From Vicinamibacteria bacterium (GTDB lineage Bacteria > Acidobacteriota > Vicinamibacteria > Fen-336), in the NCBI GenBank assembly GCA_025994075.1, contig JAMQGV010000044.1:62001-126000 (forward strand): a stretch of 64,000 nucleotides of DNA, read 5' to 3'. Shown piece after piece: positions 10,682 through 19,765 of this stretch. The stretch's first letter is position 1. Every line of letters starts with the position of its first letter. The notes below the pieces were generated by a model that was given only the letters and a program-made list of their open reading frames with translations, was not told the DNA's origin and ran no database searches. The position numbers were made by a program, and so were the translations under genes.

Positions 10682-11329
10682 TCACAGCAGATCGGGGAAG
10701 CGTTCCAGCGCGATCCGCACCAGCTGGCTGCGGGTGCGCACGCCGACGCGCTCGAAGATCTGCTGGAGCACGGCCTTCACCGAGCTCTCGGAGAGGCCCA
10801 GGCGGACGGCGATCTCCTTGTTGGCGAGGCCGTCCAGCACGCCGCGCATGACGGCCCGCTCGCGGTCGCTGAAACGTCCGGCCGGCGCCCGCGGCGCGGC
10901 TTCCGAGGCCATCAGCGCCTGCAACTGGCGCTGGTCGATCCAGGCCTTGCCTTCGTTCACCGCGCGGATGCCGCGAGCCAGCGACTGCGCCGAGTCGTCC
11001 TTGCGGAAGATGCCGGCAGCTCCGCGGGCCAGGAGCCGCACCGCCTCGGCTTCGCTGACCCCGGCCGTCACCACCAGGACGGGTCCGGAGAAGCCCTGCT
11101 GCCGGGCCCGGGACAGGAAGTCGACCCCGCGACCGCTGCCGAGGTCCGCGTCGAGCAGCACCAGGTCCGGTCTCCGGGTCGCCAGCGCGGCCAGGGCGTC
11201 GTCGACCGTGCCGCAGTTGCCCACGACCTCCAGGTCGGGCTCGGCGGCCAGCAGCCTCTCGAGCCCCTCGCGGAAGAGGATGTGGTCGTCGACGATCAGC
11301 AACCGGACCCGCGTCGCCGAGCCGCTCAT
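10682..11329 (-). CDS. LuxR/NarL-family response regulator
   Basis: A 215-residue DNA-binding response regulator. The receiver domain (1-120) has the acidic pair DD at 14-15, the phospho-acceptor Asp60 in LVLLDADLG and the conserved Thr in VVTAG. The C-terminal LuxR-type HTH (about 148-212) reads FSDRERAVMRGVLDGLANKEIA then LGLSESSVKAVLQQIF. The ATG overlaps the stop of the histidine kinase gene by 4 bases (ATGA), so the two are a cognate pair. It converges with the ABC-F gene; the 40 bases between contain a weak GGGCG/CGCCC hairpin. Confidence 0.93.
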   Translation of the reverse strand: MSGSATRVRLLIVDDHILFREGLERLLAAEPDLEVVGNCGTVDDALAALATRRPDLVLLDADLGSGRGVDFLSRARQQGFSGPVLVVTAGVSEAEAVRLLARGAAGIFRKDDSAQSLARGIRAVNEGKAWIDQRQLQALMASEAAPRAPAGRFSDRERAVMRGVLDGLANKEIAVRLGLSESSVKAVLQQIFERVGVRTRSQLVRIALERFPDLL

Positions 11330-12777
11330 GGATCCTCCGCCGTCGAGCCGGAGCGCGCGAGCCGGACCACGAAGCGGCTGCCGCCGGGCACGGGCTCGTA
11401 GAGAAGGTCGCCGGCGAAGGAGCGGGCCAGCGTCCGCGAGATGAAGAGGCCGAGGCCCGTCCGGGGGCCGCCGCTGAAGAACGGCCGGAACAGGCTCTCC
11501 GGGTGGGCGACGCCGGGGCCGGTGTCCTCGAAGCGCAGCCGCACGTGATCCGGCTCGACCTCCGCGTCGACGGCCAGCCGCCGGATCGGCCGGGCCGCCA
11601 GTTCCCGCTGCGCGTTCTGGCCGAGGTTGAGGAAGATCTGGAGCAGGCCCTGCCGATCGGCCAGCACGGCCGGCAACTCGCGTTCCACCCGCCAGTCCAG
11701 CTCGATCCCGTGCTCGCGCAGGGCCGGCGCCAGCACGATGCGGAGCTCGTCGAGCACCTGGCCCAGCTCGATCGCGTCGACCGGAGGGCTGGCGCCGAGG
11801 CGCAGCTCCGCGGCGGCGAGCTGGCGCAGCCCTTCGACCAGCGAGCCGAGGGCCACGAAGTCCGCGTTCTCCCGCAGGCCGGCGGTGCGTGCCAGGTTGG
11901 CGTGGGCCACCGCCGCCGAGGCGGCCAGGTTGCGCACCTCGTGGGAGACGGCGGCGAAGAGCACGCGCGAGGCGGCGGCGACCGTGCCGAGGCCGAGTTC
12001 CTCGCGGTCGCGCAACTGCTCGGAAGCGTCGAGCGCGATCGCGGCCAGGCGCAGGCCGGCCGGCGTGCCGTAGGTCGAGAACCACACGTGGGCGAAGAAC
12101 ACGTCGCCGCCGCGGCGGCGCCCGATGCACTCCATGCTGGTCCGCAGCGGGCTGCCGGGATGCTCGAGCGCCGAGGCCAGGGCGGGCAGGTGCTCCGCGA
12201 TCCCGGCGCCGCTGAGGGTGCCGGTCGGGAACCCCAGGAGATCGTGGGCCGCGCTGTTGGCGAGCAGCACGCGCCCGCTGCCGTCGAGGGTGAAGATGGC
12301 GGCGGGGCTGCTGTCGACGAGGGCCTGGAGGTCGCCTTGTGCCGTCTCGCGCAGCGCCACCTGCTGCTGCAGCTCGGTCGCGTGCTCCATCGCGCGCCGC
12401 CGGTTGCGGGCGAGCTCCGAGACGAACAGCGCGGTGCCGAGGAAGGCGAGCGCGCCCATCGCCATCCGCGGCAGCACGTCGTCGGCCCAGGGTGCCACGC
12501 TGAACGCCTCGCGCAGCACGCTGCAGGCGATCGCCGCGAACACGAGCCAGGCCCGACTCGCGAACAGCGCCAGCACCAGGATCGGGAACAGGTACAGGAA
12601 GCCGAGGGAGAGCTGCTCCTCCAGGCTGCGGTCGACCGCGGCGATGAGCAGGAACACCGGCAGCACCACGGCGAGCGCCCGGATCCGCGCCTCGCGCGAG
12701 TCGAGCACGGGGATGCGGTCGGGCAGCCCGCTCGCCGCCCGCGGCCCGCGATCGCCTTCCCGTTGCAAGGCCTTCAC
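11326..12777 (-). CDS. Membrane histidine kinase with PAS domain
   Basis: Senses an unknown signal and phosphorylates the coupled LuxR-type regulator. Of 483 residues, about 33-123 form four or so membrane helices with hardly any periplasmic loop; a PAS domain (about 150-250, SSPAAIFTLDGSGRVLLANSAA) follows; then the phospho-acceptor region FAAVSHEVRN with His279; then a HATPase domain with the N box FLNLGQNAQREL, G1 FEDTGPGV and G2 TGLGLFISRTLA. The start is GTG preceded by GGAGGG. A GATAAT box stands 26 bases upstream. The cytosolic PAS suggests an internal or redox-like cue, which is inference. Confidence 0.92.
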   Translation of the reverse strand: MKALQREGDRGPRAASGLPDRIPVLDSREARIRALAVVLPVFLLIAAVDRSLEEQLSLGFLYLFPILVLALFASRAWLVFAAIACSVLREAFSVAPWADDVLPRMAMGALAFLGTALFVSELARNRRRAMEHATELQQQVALRETAQGDLQALVDSSPAAIFTLDGSGRVLLANSAAHDLLGFPTGTLSGAGIAEHLPALASALEHPGSPLRTSMECIGRRRGGDVFFAHVWFSTYGTPAGLRLAAIALDASEQLRDREELGLGTVAAASRVLFAAVSHEVRNLAASAAVAHANLARTAGLRENADFVALGSLVEGLRQLAAAELRLGASPPVDAIELGQVLDELRIVLAPALREHGIELDWRVERELPAVLADRQGLLQIFLNLGQNAQRELAARPIRRLAVDAEVEPDHVRLRFEDTGPGVAHPESLFRPFFSGGPRTGLGLFISRTLARSFAGDLLYEPVPGGSRFVVRLARSGSTAEDP

Positions 12778-12803
12778 CCTCCATGCCGATGCCCGCCTTG
12801 GGA

Positions 12804-12809
12804 ATTATC
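12804..12809 (-). promoter_or_regulatory. -10 box GATAAT for the kinase-regulator operon
   Basis: Minus-strand GATAAT stands 26 bases before the GTG of the kinase, with a Shine-Dalgarno GGAGGG between. This is a conventional leader rather than a leaderless start. The rest of the 262-base divergent spacer (12778-13039) shows no gene. Confidence 0.35.
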
Positions 12810-13039
12810 GGTTGCGGAGCGTCAGGCGGAGCCCCCGGCCTCGCAAAGATCCAGCGCACTGACCGTTCGGGCAGCCGCTCGGGCATCCACAAGATAGGTG
12901 GCCAGTTCGGGCCCGGTCCCCGCATCCTCCTCCGCGTGGGCCGGCGACCGCTTCGGCCCTTCCGTCGCCGTCCGCGCGGAGAGCCGACGCCGGCGACGGT
13001 CCACACGCCACGACGCATCTGGAACTGGAGGTACTGCCG

Positions 13040-13384
13040 ATGAAGACGCGAATCCTGGGGTGCGGCCTGCTGCTCGCGGGCGCCCTGTCCCTCAACGCCC
13101 AGGACCCGGCGGAGGCGCCTGCGGCTGCGGAGCCTGCGGCCGTCGCGGAGGTGCGCGGCGACGTCGTTGCTGCGGACGCCGAAGCGAAGACGCTGAAGCT
13201 CAAGGCCGGCGAAGGCGACGCCGCCACCGAGTGGAGCCTCGTCGTCGAGGGCGAAGACGCGCTGAAGGCGCTCGGCGAGCTGAAGGCGGGCGAGGCGGTC
13301 GTCGTCGGATGCCGCGAAGGCACGTCCGGGGAGACCTGCGTCGTGGTCTCTGTCGCGGCCGCGAAGCCCGAGGCCTCGGAGTAA
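13040..13384 (+). CDS. Small secreted protein of unknown function
   Basis: A 114-residue protein with a Sec signal peptide (MKTRILGCGLLLAGALSLNAQ, cleavage likely after NAQ). The mature part is acidic and Ala/Glu rich: an APAAAEPAA spacer, then a compact beta-rich domain (EVRGDVVAADAEAKTLKLK ... SLVVEGEDALKALGELKAGEAVVVGCREG) resembling small OB or copper-resistance-like folds found in periplasmic proteins, with two cysteines that could pair. GGAGGT lies 8 bases before the ATG. It lies 30 bases ahead of the Pal gene and may be co-transcribed with it. No specific family recognised. Confidence 0.6.
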   Translation: MKTRILGCGLLLAGALSLNAQDPAEAPAAAEPAAVAEVRGDVVAADAEAKTLKLKAGEGDAATEWSLVVEGEDALKALGELKAGEAVVVGCREGTSGETCVVVSVAAAKPEASE

Positions 13385-13414
13385 TCGGCGCCCGGCGGGG
13401 CACCGGAGGAACCC

Positions 13415-13954
13415 ATGAAGGGACTGTGTGTCGTGCTCGTCGCGATCCTGTTCAGCGCCGGTTGCAGCCGGCCCGTGCCCCCTCCGCCCCCGCCGGCCAC
13501 CCCCGAGAGCCCGCCGCCAGCCCCGCCTCCGGCTCCCGAGCCGCCCGCTCCCGAACCCGACGAATACGAGCGGCTGCGCGCGCTGTCGCCGGAGCAGGTG
13601 GACGCGCTGGGACTGCTGCGCGAGCTGCGCTTCGACTACGACCGGGCCGAGATCCGGGCCGACCAGAGGGAGACCCTCGTCCACAACGCCGAGCAGTTGC
13701 GCCGCTTCGACTTCCTCGAAGTCGTGGTCGAAGGGCACTGCGACGAGCGCGGCACCGTGGACTACAACCTCGCCCTCGGCGAGCGCCGGTCGCGGGCCGT
13801 GCTCGACGCCCTGGTCGCCCTCGGCGTCGAAGCCGGCCGCCTGCGCGCGACCTCGTACGGCAAGGAACAGCCGGTGTGTGGCGAGTCGAGCGAAGACTGC
13901 TGGTCGCGCAACCGCCGGGCCCGCCTGAAGGTCGCCTCGACCGGCAGCCGATAG
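13415..13954 (+). CDS. pal: Pal-like OmpA-domain lipoprotein
   Basis: Outer-membrane lipoprotein that binds peptidoglycan. The signal peptide ends in a lipobox (FSAGC, Cys17). A proline-rich spacer (about 20-48) is followed by an OmpA C-terminal domain (about 65-178): LRFDYDRAEIRAD, VVVEGHCDERGTVDYNLALGERR and ATSYGKEQPVCGE, with the diaminopimelate-binding Asp and Arg residues in the expected places. A Cys pair near 152-159 is seen in many Pal proteins. The tolB and tolA genes are not adjacent, so it may be a second OmpA-domain lipoprotein rather than the Tol-system Pal itself. Confidence 0.85.
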   Translation: MKGLCVVLVAILFSAGCSRPVPPPPPPATPESPPPAPPPAPEPPAPEPDEYERLRALSPEQVDALGLLRELRFDYDRAEIRADQRETLVHNAEQLRRFDFLEVVVEGHCDERGTVDYNLALGERRSRAVLDALVALGVEAGRLRATSYGKEQPVCGESSEDCWSRNRRARLKVASTGSR

Positions 13955-13975
13955 CCACTTCGGGGTCGCTCCACC

Positions 13976-13981
13976 CATAAT
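13976..13981 (+). promoter_or_regulatory. -10 box CATAAT, leaderless-type start
   Basis: CATAAT ends 12 bases before the GTG at 13994 (8 before an out-of-frame GTG at 13990). No Shine-Dalgarno is seen before the glycosyltransferase gene. Confidence 0.4.
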
Positions 13982-13993
13982 CCGCGCGCGTGC

Positions 13994-15865
13994 GTGCGGG
14001 CCGCGGCCTCGGCCCGCACGCCACGAACCTGGAGGGGTGCGCTCCTGAACCTCGAGTCCACCGGCAGCCGGCAGCCCACGCCCCGGCTCCGGTCCCACGT
14101 CCTGCTGGCGCTCGTGCTGCTGCTGGCCACCGGCCTGCGCTTCACGGGGCTCGGCTGGGGCCTGCGCCACGAGCCGCACGAGGACGAGCGGCTGTTCGTG
14201 GACGCCGTCGAGCAGATGCTCGTCCACCGCGACCTGGACCACCGCTTCTACCAGTACCCGGGGCTGATGTTCTACCTGCTGGCGCCCGTGCTGGCGCTGG
14301 CCGATCCGCCGCCGTTCGGCGCCGGCGCGTTCCTGGCCGCGCGCGCGTTGATCGCGGCCTGCGGCGTGCTCGCGGTGTTCCTCGCCTGGCGGCTGGGCCG
14401 CCGGCTCGGCGGCGACGGCGCGGGCCTCGTCGCGGCGCTGCTGCTCGCCGTGTCGCCCGCGGACGTGCACACCGCCCACATGCTGCGGCCCGACGTGCCG
14501 CTGCAGGTGCTGGGGCTGCTGGCGCTGCTCTCGATGTGCCGGATCGGCGACCGCCTGCGCGACGACGCCCGGGCCGGCGCCTGGCTCGGCGCGGCGTTCG
14601 CCCTCAAGTTCAGCGCGGTGTTCCTGGGACCCGCCTACCTGGTGGTCCGCGGCCTGCGGAAAGGCCCGCGCGCGCGGGGCATCGCCGTCGCGGCGCTCGC
14701 GGCGGGCGTCGCGTTCGTGGTGCTGAGCCCCTACGCCGTGATCCACGCGTTCGAGTTCGTCGCCGGCGCGCGCGACCAGGTGGTTCACCACTACCAGGGC
14801 GACGAGACGCCCGCGTCGTCGCTCCTGTACTACCTCGGCCACCTCGGCCGCTCCCTGGGCCCGATCGGCGCCGGGCTGGTGGCCTTCGGCGCCTGGCAGC
14901 GCCGCCGCGACCCGCTGGTGCTGGCGGTGCTGGCCCAGGCCGTCGTGACGCTCGGCGTGATGTCGACGGCCGACACCCGCTTCCTGCGCCACCTGGTGCC
15001 CGCGATGGGCGGCCTGGCGGTCGTGGCCGGCCTCGGCTACGCGGCGCTGGCGCCGCGCCTGCCCCGGCTGGCGCCGGCGCTGGCCCTCCTCGGCGCGCTG
15101 CCGCCGCTGGCCGTCGCCGCCGACTACGTCCACGACGTCGCGCGGCCGAGCACGTGGGACCGGGCGGCGGACTGGGTGGCGGCCCACCTCCCGCAGGGGG
15201 CGGCGGTCCTCTCCAACGTGCCGCTCGGGCTCGACCCGGGCCGCCACGAACTGGTGCGCCCCACGGGCTCGATCGAGCTCGACCGGACGCTGGCGCGCGC
15301 GGTCGATGCCGTGGCCTGGGACCAGGGAGGCGACCCGCGGGTGATCGAGGGGTTCCAGCACCTCCACGTCGCCGCACCGCTGGGGCCGGCCAACGGGCTC
15401 CGGCTCGTCGTCGCCGCGGCACCGGAGTCGCTGCGTCCGCGCTACACGAGACTGGCGGCCCAGGCGACCTCGCTTCGCAGCTCGGAGCCCGGCCTCGATC
15501 TCGCCCCGCTGGTCGATGCGGACGAGACGTCGCGCGTCCGCATCCCGGCCGCCGAGCGGCCACGCTTCGTCGAGGTCGCGCTTCCGGGGCTGCAGCGGGT
15601 GGCTCGCGTGGTTCTGGGCCTGGGACCCCGCGGGCGAGGGCGTCGCGAGGGCGTCGAGCTCCTGCTCCGGCATCCGCGCCACGGGTGGGAACGGGCGCCC
15701 CACGTCGAGGCCCGCCCTCATCCCGTGCAACAGGCGCACGATCGCGCGGCGTCGCAGGTGCTGCTGATCGTCCCCGCCGAAGCCGACGCCGTGCGGGTCG
15801 TCTACCGCGGTCGCAGGGCCTGGGCCCTGGCCAGCCTCGAAATCGACGTCGTCCCGCAGCCGTGA
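13994..15865 (+). CDS. GT-C glycosyltransferase (family 39/ArnT-like)
   Basis: An integral membrane protein of 623 residues with about 11-12 membrane helices in residues 33-390 and a soluble C-terminal region (about 390-620). The first extracytoplasmic loop carries the acidic catalytic-type motif HEPHEDERLF, as in polyprenyl-phosphate-sugar dependent GT-C enzymes (PMT, ArnT). A transfer from a lipid-linked sugar to lipid or protein in the periplasm is inferred. The start is GTG with a CATAAT box upstream; a later start near residue 18 cannot be excluded. It converges with the next gene through a strong hairpin. Confidence 0.75.
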   Translation: MRAAASARTPRTWRGALLNLESTGSRQPTPRLRSHVLLALVLLLATGLRFTGLGWGLRHEPHEDERLFVDAVEQMLVHRDLDHRFYQYPGLMFYLLAPVLALADPPPFGAGAFLAARALIAACGVLAVFLAWRLGRRLGGDGAGLVAALLLAVSPADVHTAHMLRPDVPLQVLGLLALLSMCRIGDRLRDDARAGAWLGAAFALKFSAVFLGPAYLVVRGLRKGPRARGIAVAALAAGVAFVVLSPYAVIHAFEFVAGARDQVVHHYQGDETPASSLLYYLGHLGRSLGPIGAGLVAFGAWQRRRDPLVLAVLAQAVVTLGVMSTADTRFLRHLVPAMGGLAVVAGLGYAALAPRLPRLAPALALLGALPPLAVAADYVHDVARPSTWDRAADWVAAHLPQGAAVLSNVPLGLDPGRHELVRPTGSIELDRTLARAVDAVAWDQGGDPRVIEGFQHLHVAAPLGPANGLRLVVAAAPESLRPRYTRLAAQATSLRSSEPGLDLAPLVDADETSRVRIPAAERPRFVEVALPGLQRVARVVLGLGPRGRGRREGVELLLRHPRHGWERAPHVEARPHPVQQAHDRAASQVLLIVPAEADAVRVVYRGRRAWALASLEIDVVPQP

Positions 15866-15895
15866 GGCGCGCGGGCCGATGCCCGCGGCGGCCTC
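15864..15895. terminator. Bidirectional hairpin between two convergent stop codons
   Basis: A perfect 7-base stem CGCGGGC/GCCCGCG (loop CGAT) is nested inside a 5-base stem GAGGC/GCCTC. It fills almost exactly the gap between the TGA of the glycosyltransferase gene and the TGA of the facing MFS/spermidine-synthase-like gene. It lacks a T tract on either side, as is common at this GC content. Confidence 0.6.
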
Positions 15896-18140
15896 AGGGC
15901 GTGGCGAACTCGTCGCGCGGGAACAGGTCCTCGTTGAGCGCGTGCTCGCGCGCGGGCGGCTTCACGGGCGCGCTGGCCTTGGAGAGGAAGGGCACGAGGC
16001 TCTCGGCCAGCGCGGGCCCCAGGTAGGCGCGGACCTCGTCGGTGCGCGCCCGCGCGATCCAGGCCTCGTGGTCGAGCGGGATCGGCTGGTCGCTGCCGAC
16101 GACCGCTCCCAGGCCGTCGATCCGCACGACGTGGGGGAACACCGAGCGGAACGTGCGGTACACGCGCAACGTCGGCAGCCAGGTGCACATCATGCCGCCG
16201 GGCTTCAGCCGGCTGCGGACCAGCTCGAAGAACTCGCGCGAGTACAGGTTGCCGCTGAACGCCATGTCGGGCGTCAGCGCGTCGGCCTGGATCACGTCGT
16301 AGCGGCGCTCCCCGGTCAGCAGCGCGTTGCGGCCGTCCGCCACCCGCACCCGGATCCGCGGATCGGCGAGCAGGGCGCGCAGCGGCTCGAACTGGGGCTG
16401 GTGCGCCGTCACCCCGGCCAGCCGCTCGAGCAGCCGCGGCTGCGGCCCGGAGATCTCGAACACGTCCACCCGCTCGGTCTCGCGGCGCAGGCCCGACGCC
16501 CACGCGGTGTCGCCGGACCCGAGGCCGATGATCGCCACCTCGCGCGGCGCGGGATGCACCAGCGCGGGCAGCGCGCCGAGGCGGGTGTGGATGCCGCCGA
16601 ACGGGATCCAGCTGTGGCGGCGGCCGCTGACCACGACGCCCCAGCGCTCGGGGCCCTCGGGCACGAGGGCGGCGACGCCGGTGGCGTCTTCGTCGACGAG
16701 GCTGGCGGCGCCGCGACCGTGCAGGCGCTGCCACAGGGCGTCCTGGCCCGGCAGCGCCCAGGCCGTCGCCAGCAGCGCCGCGGCGAGCGCAGGGAACGGC
16801 GAGCGCCAGCCGCTGGTCGCCACTCCCACGGCGGCGAAAGCGAGGCCCGCGCCCACCAGCAGCCGCAGCGTGCCCGAAGACCCGAAGGCGTCGAACAGCA
16901 CGAGGCCGACGAGCAGCGAGCCCAGCGTGCAGCCCAGGATGTTCGCCGCCTGCAGCATCCCGACCTTGCGGCCGCTGGTCGCCGGGTCGTCCTGCACCGC
17001 GCGCTGCAGCACCGGGAACGAGAAGCCCATCAGCAGCGTGGGCGGACCGAACAGCACCGCGGGCAACGCGACGTAGAGCCGGAAGAAGGTGTCCCAGTCG
17101 AACGCGGCGCCGAGGCCGAAGGCGGTCGGCCCGGCCCAGTAATCGGTCAGCCAGCGCAGGCCCGGCGCGCCGTCCGGAGCCAGCGAGGCGGCGACCACGA
17201 CGGCCCCGGAGTAGAGCAGCAGCAGGCACTGCGCGAGCAGGAACGCGCGCAGCGGCCGGCGCACGCGGGCGACCACCGCCGAGCCGGCCAGGGTGCCGAG
17301 GCCGCAGCCGAGCAGGTAGAAGCAGAGCAGGCTGCCGAAGGTGAACGGGGTCGAGCGCACCGCCACGTCCATCAGCCGGAACCAGACGATCTCCAGCGAC
17401 AGCGCGCAGCCTCCCGAGGCGGCGTACAGCGCGAGCCACAGCCGGAAGGGAGCCCCGGCCGGTCCCGCCGCCGCGACGACCGGCGTGGTAACGGTGGCGG
17501 CGGCCGGCGCCTGCGACCGCGGCGCCGCCAGCCGGATCAGCACCGGCACGGTGAGCGCGGCCAGTCCGTTGGCGGCGGCGGCGACCAGGGTCGCGCCCTC
17601 GAAGCCCAGGAAGCGCAGCAGCACCCACGGGGTCAGCGCCGCGCCGGTCGCAGCGCCCAGCACGTTGACCGCGTAGAGCAGCCCGATCCGGCGGCTCGCC
17701 GTCTCGGCGTCGAGCACCATGCCGCGGACCAGCAGCGGCAGCGACATCCCCATCAGCAGGGTGGGCGGGGCCAGGCTCGCGAGGTGGAGCAGCGCGGCGC
17801 GCCACAGCGGCGTGTACCACTCGATCGCGGCTCCGTACAGCCAGTCGTAGTAGAGCGTGCAGCTCAGCGCGCCCCAGGTCGCGATCCCGACCTCGACCAG
17901 GGCGAACGCGGCCAGCGCGCCGCGCCGGCCGAGGCGCAGGCTCAGGGCGCCGCCCGCGTGGCTGCCGAGCCCGAGCCCGAGCATGAAGCTGGCCACGATC
18001 ACGGCGATCGAGTAGATGCCGATGCCGGTGTGCAGCGCGAGGATCCGCTGCCACGTGACCTGGTACACCAGAGCCGCGACGCCGCTCGCGAAGAACGCCA
18101 CACCGGCGGCCGCCAGCGCCGCCGTCTCCCGACTCCTCAC
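15894..18140 (-). CDS. Fused MFS-like/spermidine synthase-like membrane protein (copy 1)
   Basis: A protein of about 748 residues with some 12-14 membrane helices in the first 500 and a soluble Rossmann methyltransferase-like domain related to spermidine synthase in the last 250. The SAM-type loop is IIGLGSGDTAWA rather than the usual GGGDG, and the polyamine-site motif is changed to QADALTPDMAFSGNLYS, so true polyamine synthesis is doubtful. GTG at 18140 is preferred because GCAGGAG lies just ahead; an open frame continues to 18233. A close paralogue lies at 19766-22045 in opposite orientation. The function of this fused family is not established. Confidence 0.75.
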   Translation of the reverse strand: MRSRETAALAAAGVAFFASGVAALVYQVTWQRILALHTGIGIYSIAVIVASFMLGLGLGSHAGGALSLRLGRRGALAAFALVEVGIATWGALSCTLYYDWLYGAAIEWYTPLWRAALLHLASLAPPTLLMGMSLPLLVRGMVLDAETASRRIGLLYAVNVLGAATGAALTPWVLLRFLGFEGATLVAAAANGLAALTVPVLIRLAAPRSQAPAAATVTTPVVAAAGPAGAPFRLWLALYAASGGCALSLEIVWFRLMDVAVRSTPFTFGSLLCFYLLGCGLGTLAGSAVVARVRRPLRAFLLAQCLLLLYSGAVVVAASLAPDGAPGLRWLTDYWAGPTAFGLGAAFDWDTFFRLYVALPAVLFGPPTLLMGFSFPVLQRAVQDDPATSGRKVGMLQAANILGCTLGSLLVGLVLFDAFGSSGTLRLLVGAGLAFAAVGVATSGWRSPFPALAAALLATAWALPGQDALWQRLHGRGAASLVDEDATGVAALVPEGPERWGVVVSGRRHSWIPFGGIHTRLGALPALVHPAPREVAIIGLGSGDTAWASGLRRETERVDVFEISGPQPRLLERLAGVTAHQPQFEPLRALLADPRIRVRVADGRNALLTGERRYDVIQADALTPDMAFSGNLYSREFFELVRSRLKPGGMMCTWLPTLRVYRTFRSVFPHVVRIDGLGAVVGSDQPIPLDHEAWIARARTDEVRAYLGPALAESLVPFLSKASAPVKPPAREHALNEDLFPRDEFATP

Positions 18141-18255
18141 CGTCACTCCTGCACCTCGTCGCGAACCGCTCGCGCCTTGCGATGGCGGCACCATAGGAGG
18201 GGCGCCCCGCAGCGTCCAATAGTCCGGCGCCACGGTACACCATAGCGGCCGACTA

Positions 18256-19212
18256 TCACGCCTGCTTGTCGAGCCAGACCTCGAGGCCCTGGGCGTTGAG
18301 CTCGACGTCGAGCGCCAGCAGGGCGTCGAACGCGGCGCCGCCCAGCGGGCACTCCAGGTCCGCCGCGCGGGCGCGGAACTGGTCGGCGATGGCCGCGCGC
18401 AGGTATGCCCCGCGATCGGCGCGCGCCGCCGCGCCGCGGCCGAGCGCGACCTGGGCGTCGATCTGCTCGTGCAGCGACCCCGCCAGCGGCTCGAGGCCGG
18501 TCACCCGCGAGTAGTGGGTGAGGAACATCGCCTCGGGTCGGAACGCCATCAGCCGGTCGATCGAGGCGTGCAGCGCCTCGGGTTCGAACTGCACCGGCGT
18601 CGTGGTCGGGATCAGGAACGGGCCCTTCGCACCGGCCAGCTCGGGGTACGCGAGGCCGAAGGTGTCGCCGGTGAAGAAAGAGCGCGAGGCCTCGTCCCAC
18701 ACGCAGAAGTGGTGGCGGGCGTGACCGGGCGTGTCCAGGAAGCGCAGCGAGCGCCCGCCCAGCGACAGCCCGAACTCGTCCGGCGCCTCGATCACGCGCT
18801 CCGCCGGCACCGGCACCAGCGTGCCGTAGCTGCGCTGCATCTCCTCCTCGCCGTAGACCGCCGTCGCGCCGGCGATCAGCTTCGAGGGGTCGATCATGTG
18901 GCGCGCGCCGCGCGGGTGCACGACCAGCTTCGCCTGCGGCAGCGACTGCATCAGCAGTCCCGCGCCGCCGGCGTGATCGAGGTGGACGTGGGTCAGGATC
19001 ACGTGGTCGACAGCGTCACGTGCCACCCCCAGGCCCTCCAGCGCCTCGAGCAGGCGCGGGATCGAGTGGTTGGTGCCGACGTCGACGAACGCGGCGCGGC
19101 CGCCCTCGACGATCAGGTGGCTGGCGTCGAAGCGGGGCCGGATGAAGCCGGTGTCGATCGCGTGGATGCCGTGGCCGTGGTGGACGACGTCTTCGGCGGC
19201 GAGCGGGGCCAT
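18256..19212 (-). CDS. Metallo-beta-lactamase fold hydrolase
   Basis: A 318-residue cytosolic MBL-fold hydrolase. Metal ligands are visible: THVHLDH (HxHxDH), a His in TPGHARHHF, Asp in FTGDTFG and the late His in MFLTHYSRVTG. The layout with a long C-terminal helical region (about 225-318) resembles the glyoxalase II-like and SoxH-type groups that act on thioesters or other small hydrolysable metabolites. Only 3 bases separate it from the upstream GNAT gene, so the pair is an operon. Substrate unknown. Confidence 0.85.
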   Translation of the reverse strand: MAPLAAEDVVHHGHGIHAIDTGFIRPRFDASHLIVEGGRAAFVDVGTNHSIPRLLEALEGLGVARDAVDHVILTHVHLDHAGGAGLLMQSLPQAKLVVHPRGARHMIDPSKLIAGATAVYGEEEMQRSYGTLVPVPAERVIEAPDEFGLSLGGRSLRFLDTPGHARHHFCVWDEASRSFFTGDTFGLAYPELAGAKGPFLIPTTTPVQFEPEALHASIDRLMAFRPEAMFLTHYSRVTGLEPLAGSLHEQIDAQVALGRGAAARADRGAYLRAAIADQFRARAADLECPLGGAAFDALLALDVELNAQGLEVWLDKQA

Positions 19213-19215
19213 CTC

Positions 19216-19707
19216 TCAGAGCTCCAGGAACATGACGTGGGCGCCCACGTGGCCGTGGACGTCGTGGCGGAACACGCCGGGCAGGGTGGCCAGGATGCGG
19301 AAGCCGAGCTTCTGCCACAGCTTCACCGCGGCGGTGTTGGTCTCGACGACGAGGTTGAACTGCATGGCGCGATAGCCGAGCCGGCGCGCCTCGGAGATCG
19401 AGTGGCGGCCCAGCGCCTCGCCGACCCCGTGGCCGCGGGCCGCGCTCGCGACCGCGTAGGACGCCGTCGCGACGTGCGAGCCGCGGCCCATCCACTGCGG
19501 CTTCATCAGGTAGACGCCCGCGATCCGGCCGTCCAGCAGGGCGACGACGAGCTGCCCCTTCGGCGCGAACCAGTACCCGACCAGCTCGTCGTCGGTCATC
19601 TCCGCGGTGTGCGGGTAGACGCCGCCGTCCGCGATCAGCTCGCGGGTGATCGCCACGATCGCGGCCGCGTCGGCGGGCGTGGCCGGGCGCAGCTCGGGTT
19701 CCGCCAT
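19216..19707 (-). CDS. GNAT-family N-acetyltransferase
   Basis: A 163-residue acetyltransferase with a clear GNAT core: LRPATPADAAAIVAITREL at the start, the strand HVATASYAVASAARGHGVG leading into the acetyl-CoA loop (R-G-H-G-V-G), and the terminal NTAAVKLWQKLGFRILATLP typical of the RimI/PhnO-like group. It is first in a two-gene minus-strand operon with the MBL hydrolase and is divergent from the paralogous MFS/spermidine-synthase-like gene across 58 bases. The acceptor could be a small amine or a protein N-terminus; not predictable. Confidence 0.85.
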   Translation of the reverse strand: MAEPELRPATPADAAAIVAITRELIADGGVYPHTAEMTDDELVGYWFAPKGQLVVALLDGRIAGVYLMKPQWMGRGSHVATASYAVASAARGHGVGEALGRHSISEARRLGYRAMQFNLVVETNTAAVKLWQKLGFRILATLPGVFRHDVHGHVGAHVMFLEL

Positions 19708-19750
19708 GCGCGCCCATCTTCGCCCCGCGGGGCCGCGAACGCGAAGCGGG

Positions 19751-19756
19751 TAGACT
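19751..19756 (+). promoter_or_regulatory. -10 box TAGACT, leaderless-type start
   Basis: TAGACT ends 9 bases before the TTG start of the second MFS/spermidine-synthase-like gene; no Shine-Dalgarno intervenes. Confidence 0.4.
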
Positions 19757-19765
19757 CCACGGGTT

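Noticed and set aside
10682..15739. A very long minus-strand frame running from the response regulator across several genes
   Set aside because: Only the last 215 codons are real (the regulator). The rest is antisense to Pal and the glycosyltransferase and in a shifted frame to the kinase.
15894..18140. True spermidine synthase
   Set aside because: The SAM loop and the polyamine-site motif differ from the canonical ones, and most of the protein is membrane-spanning.
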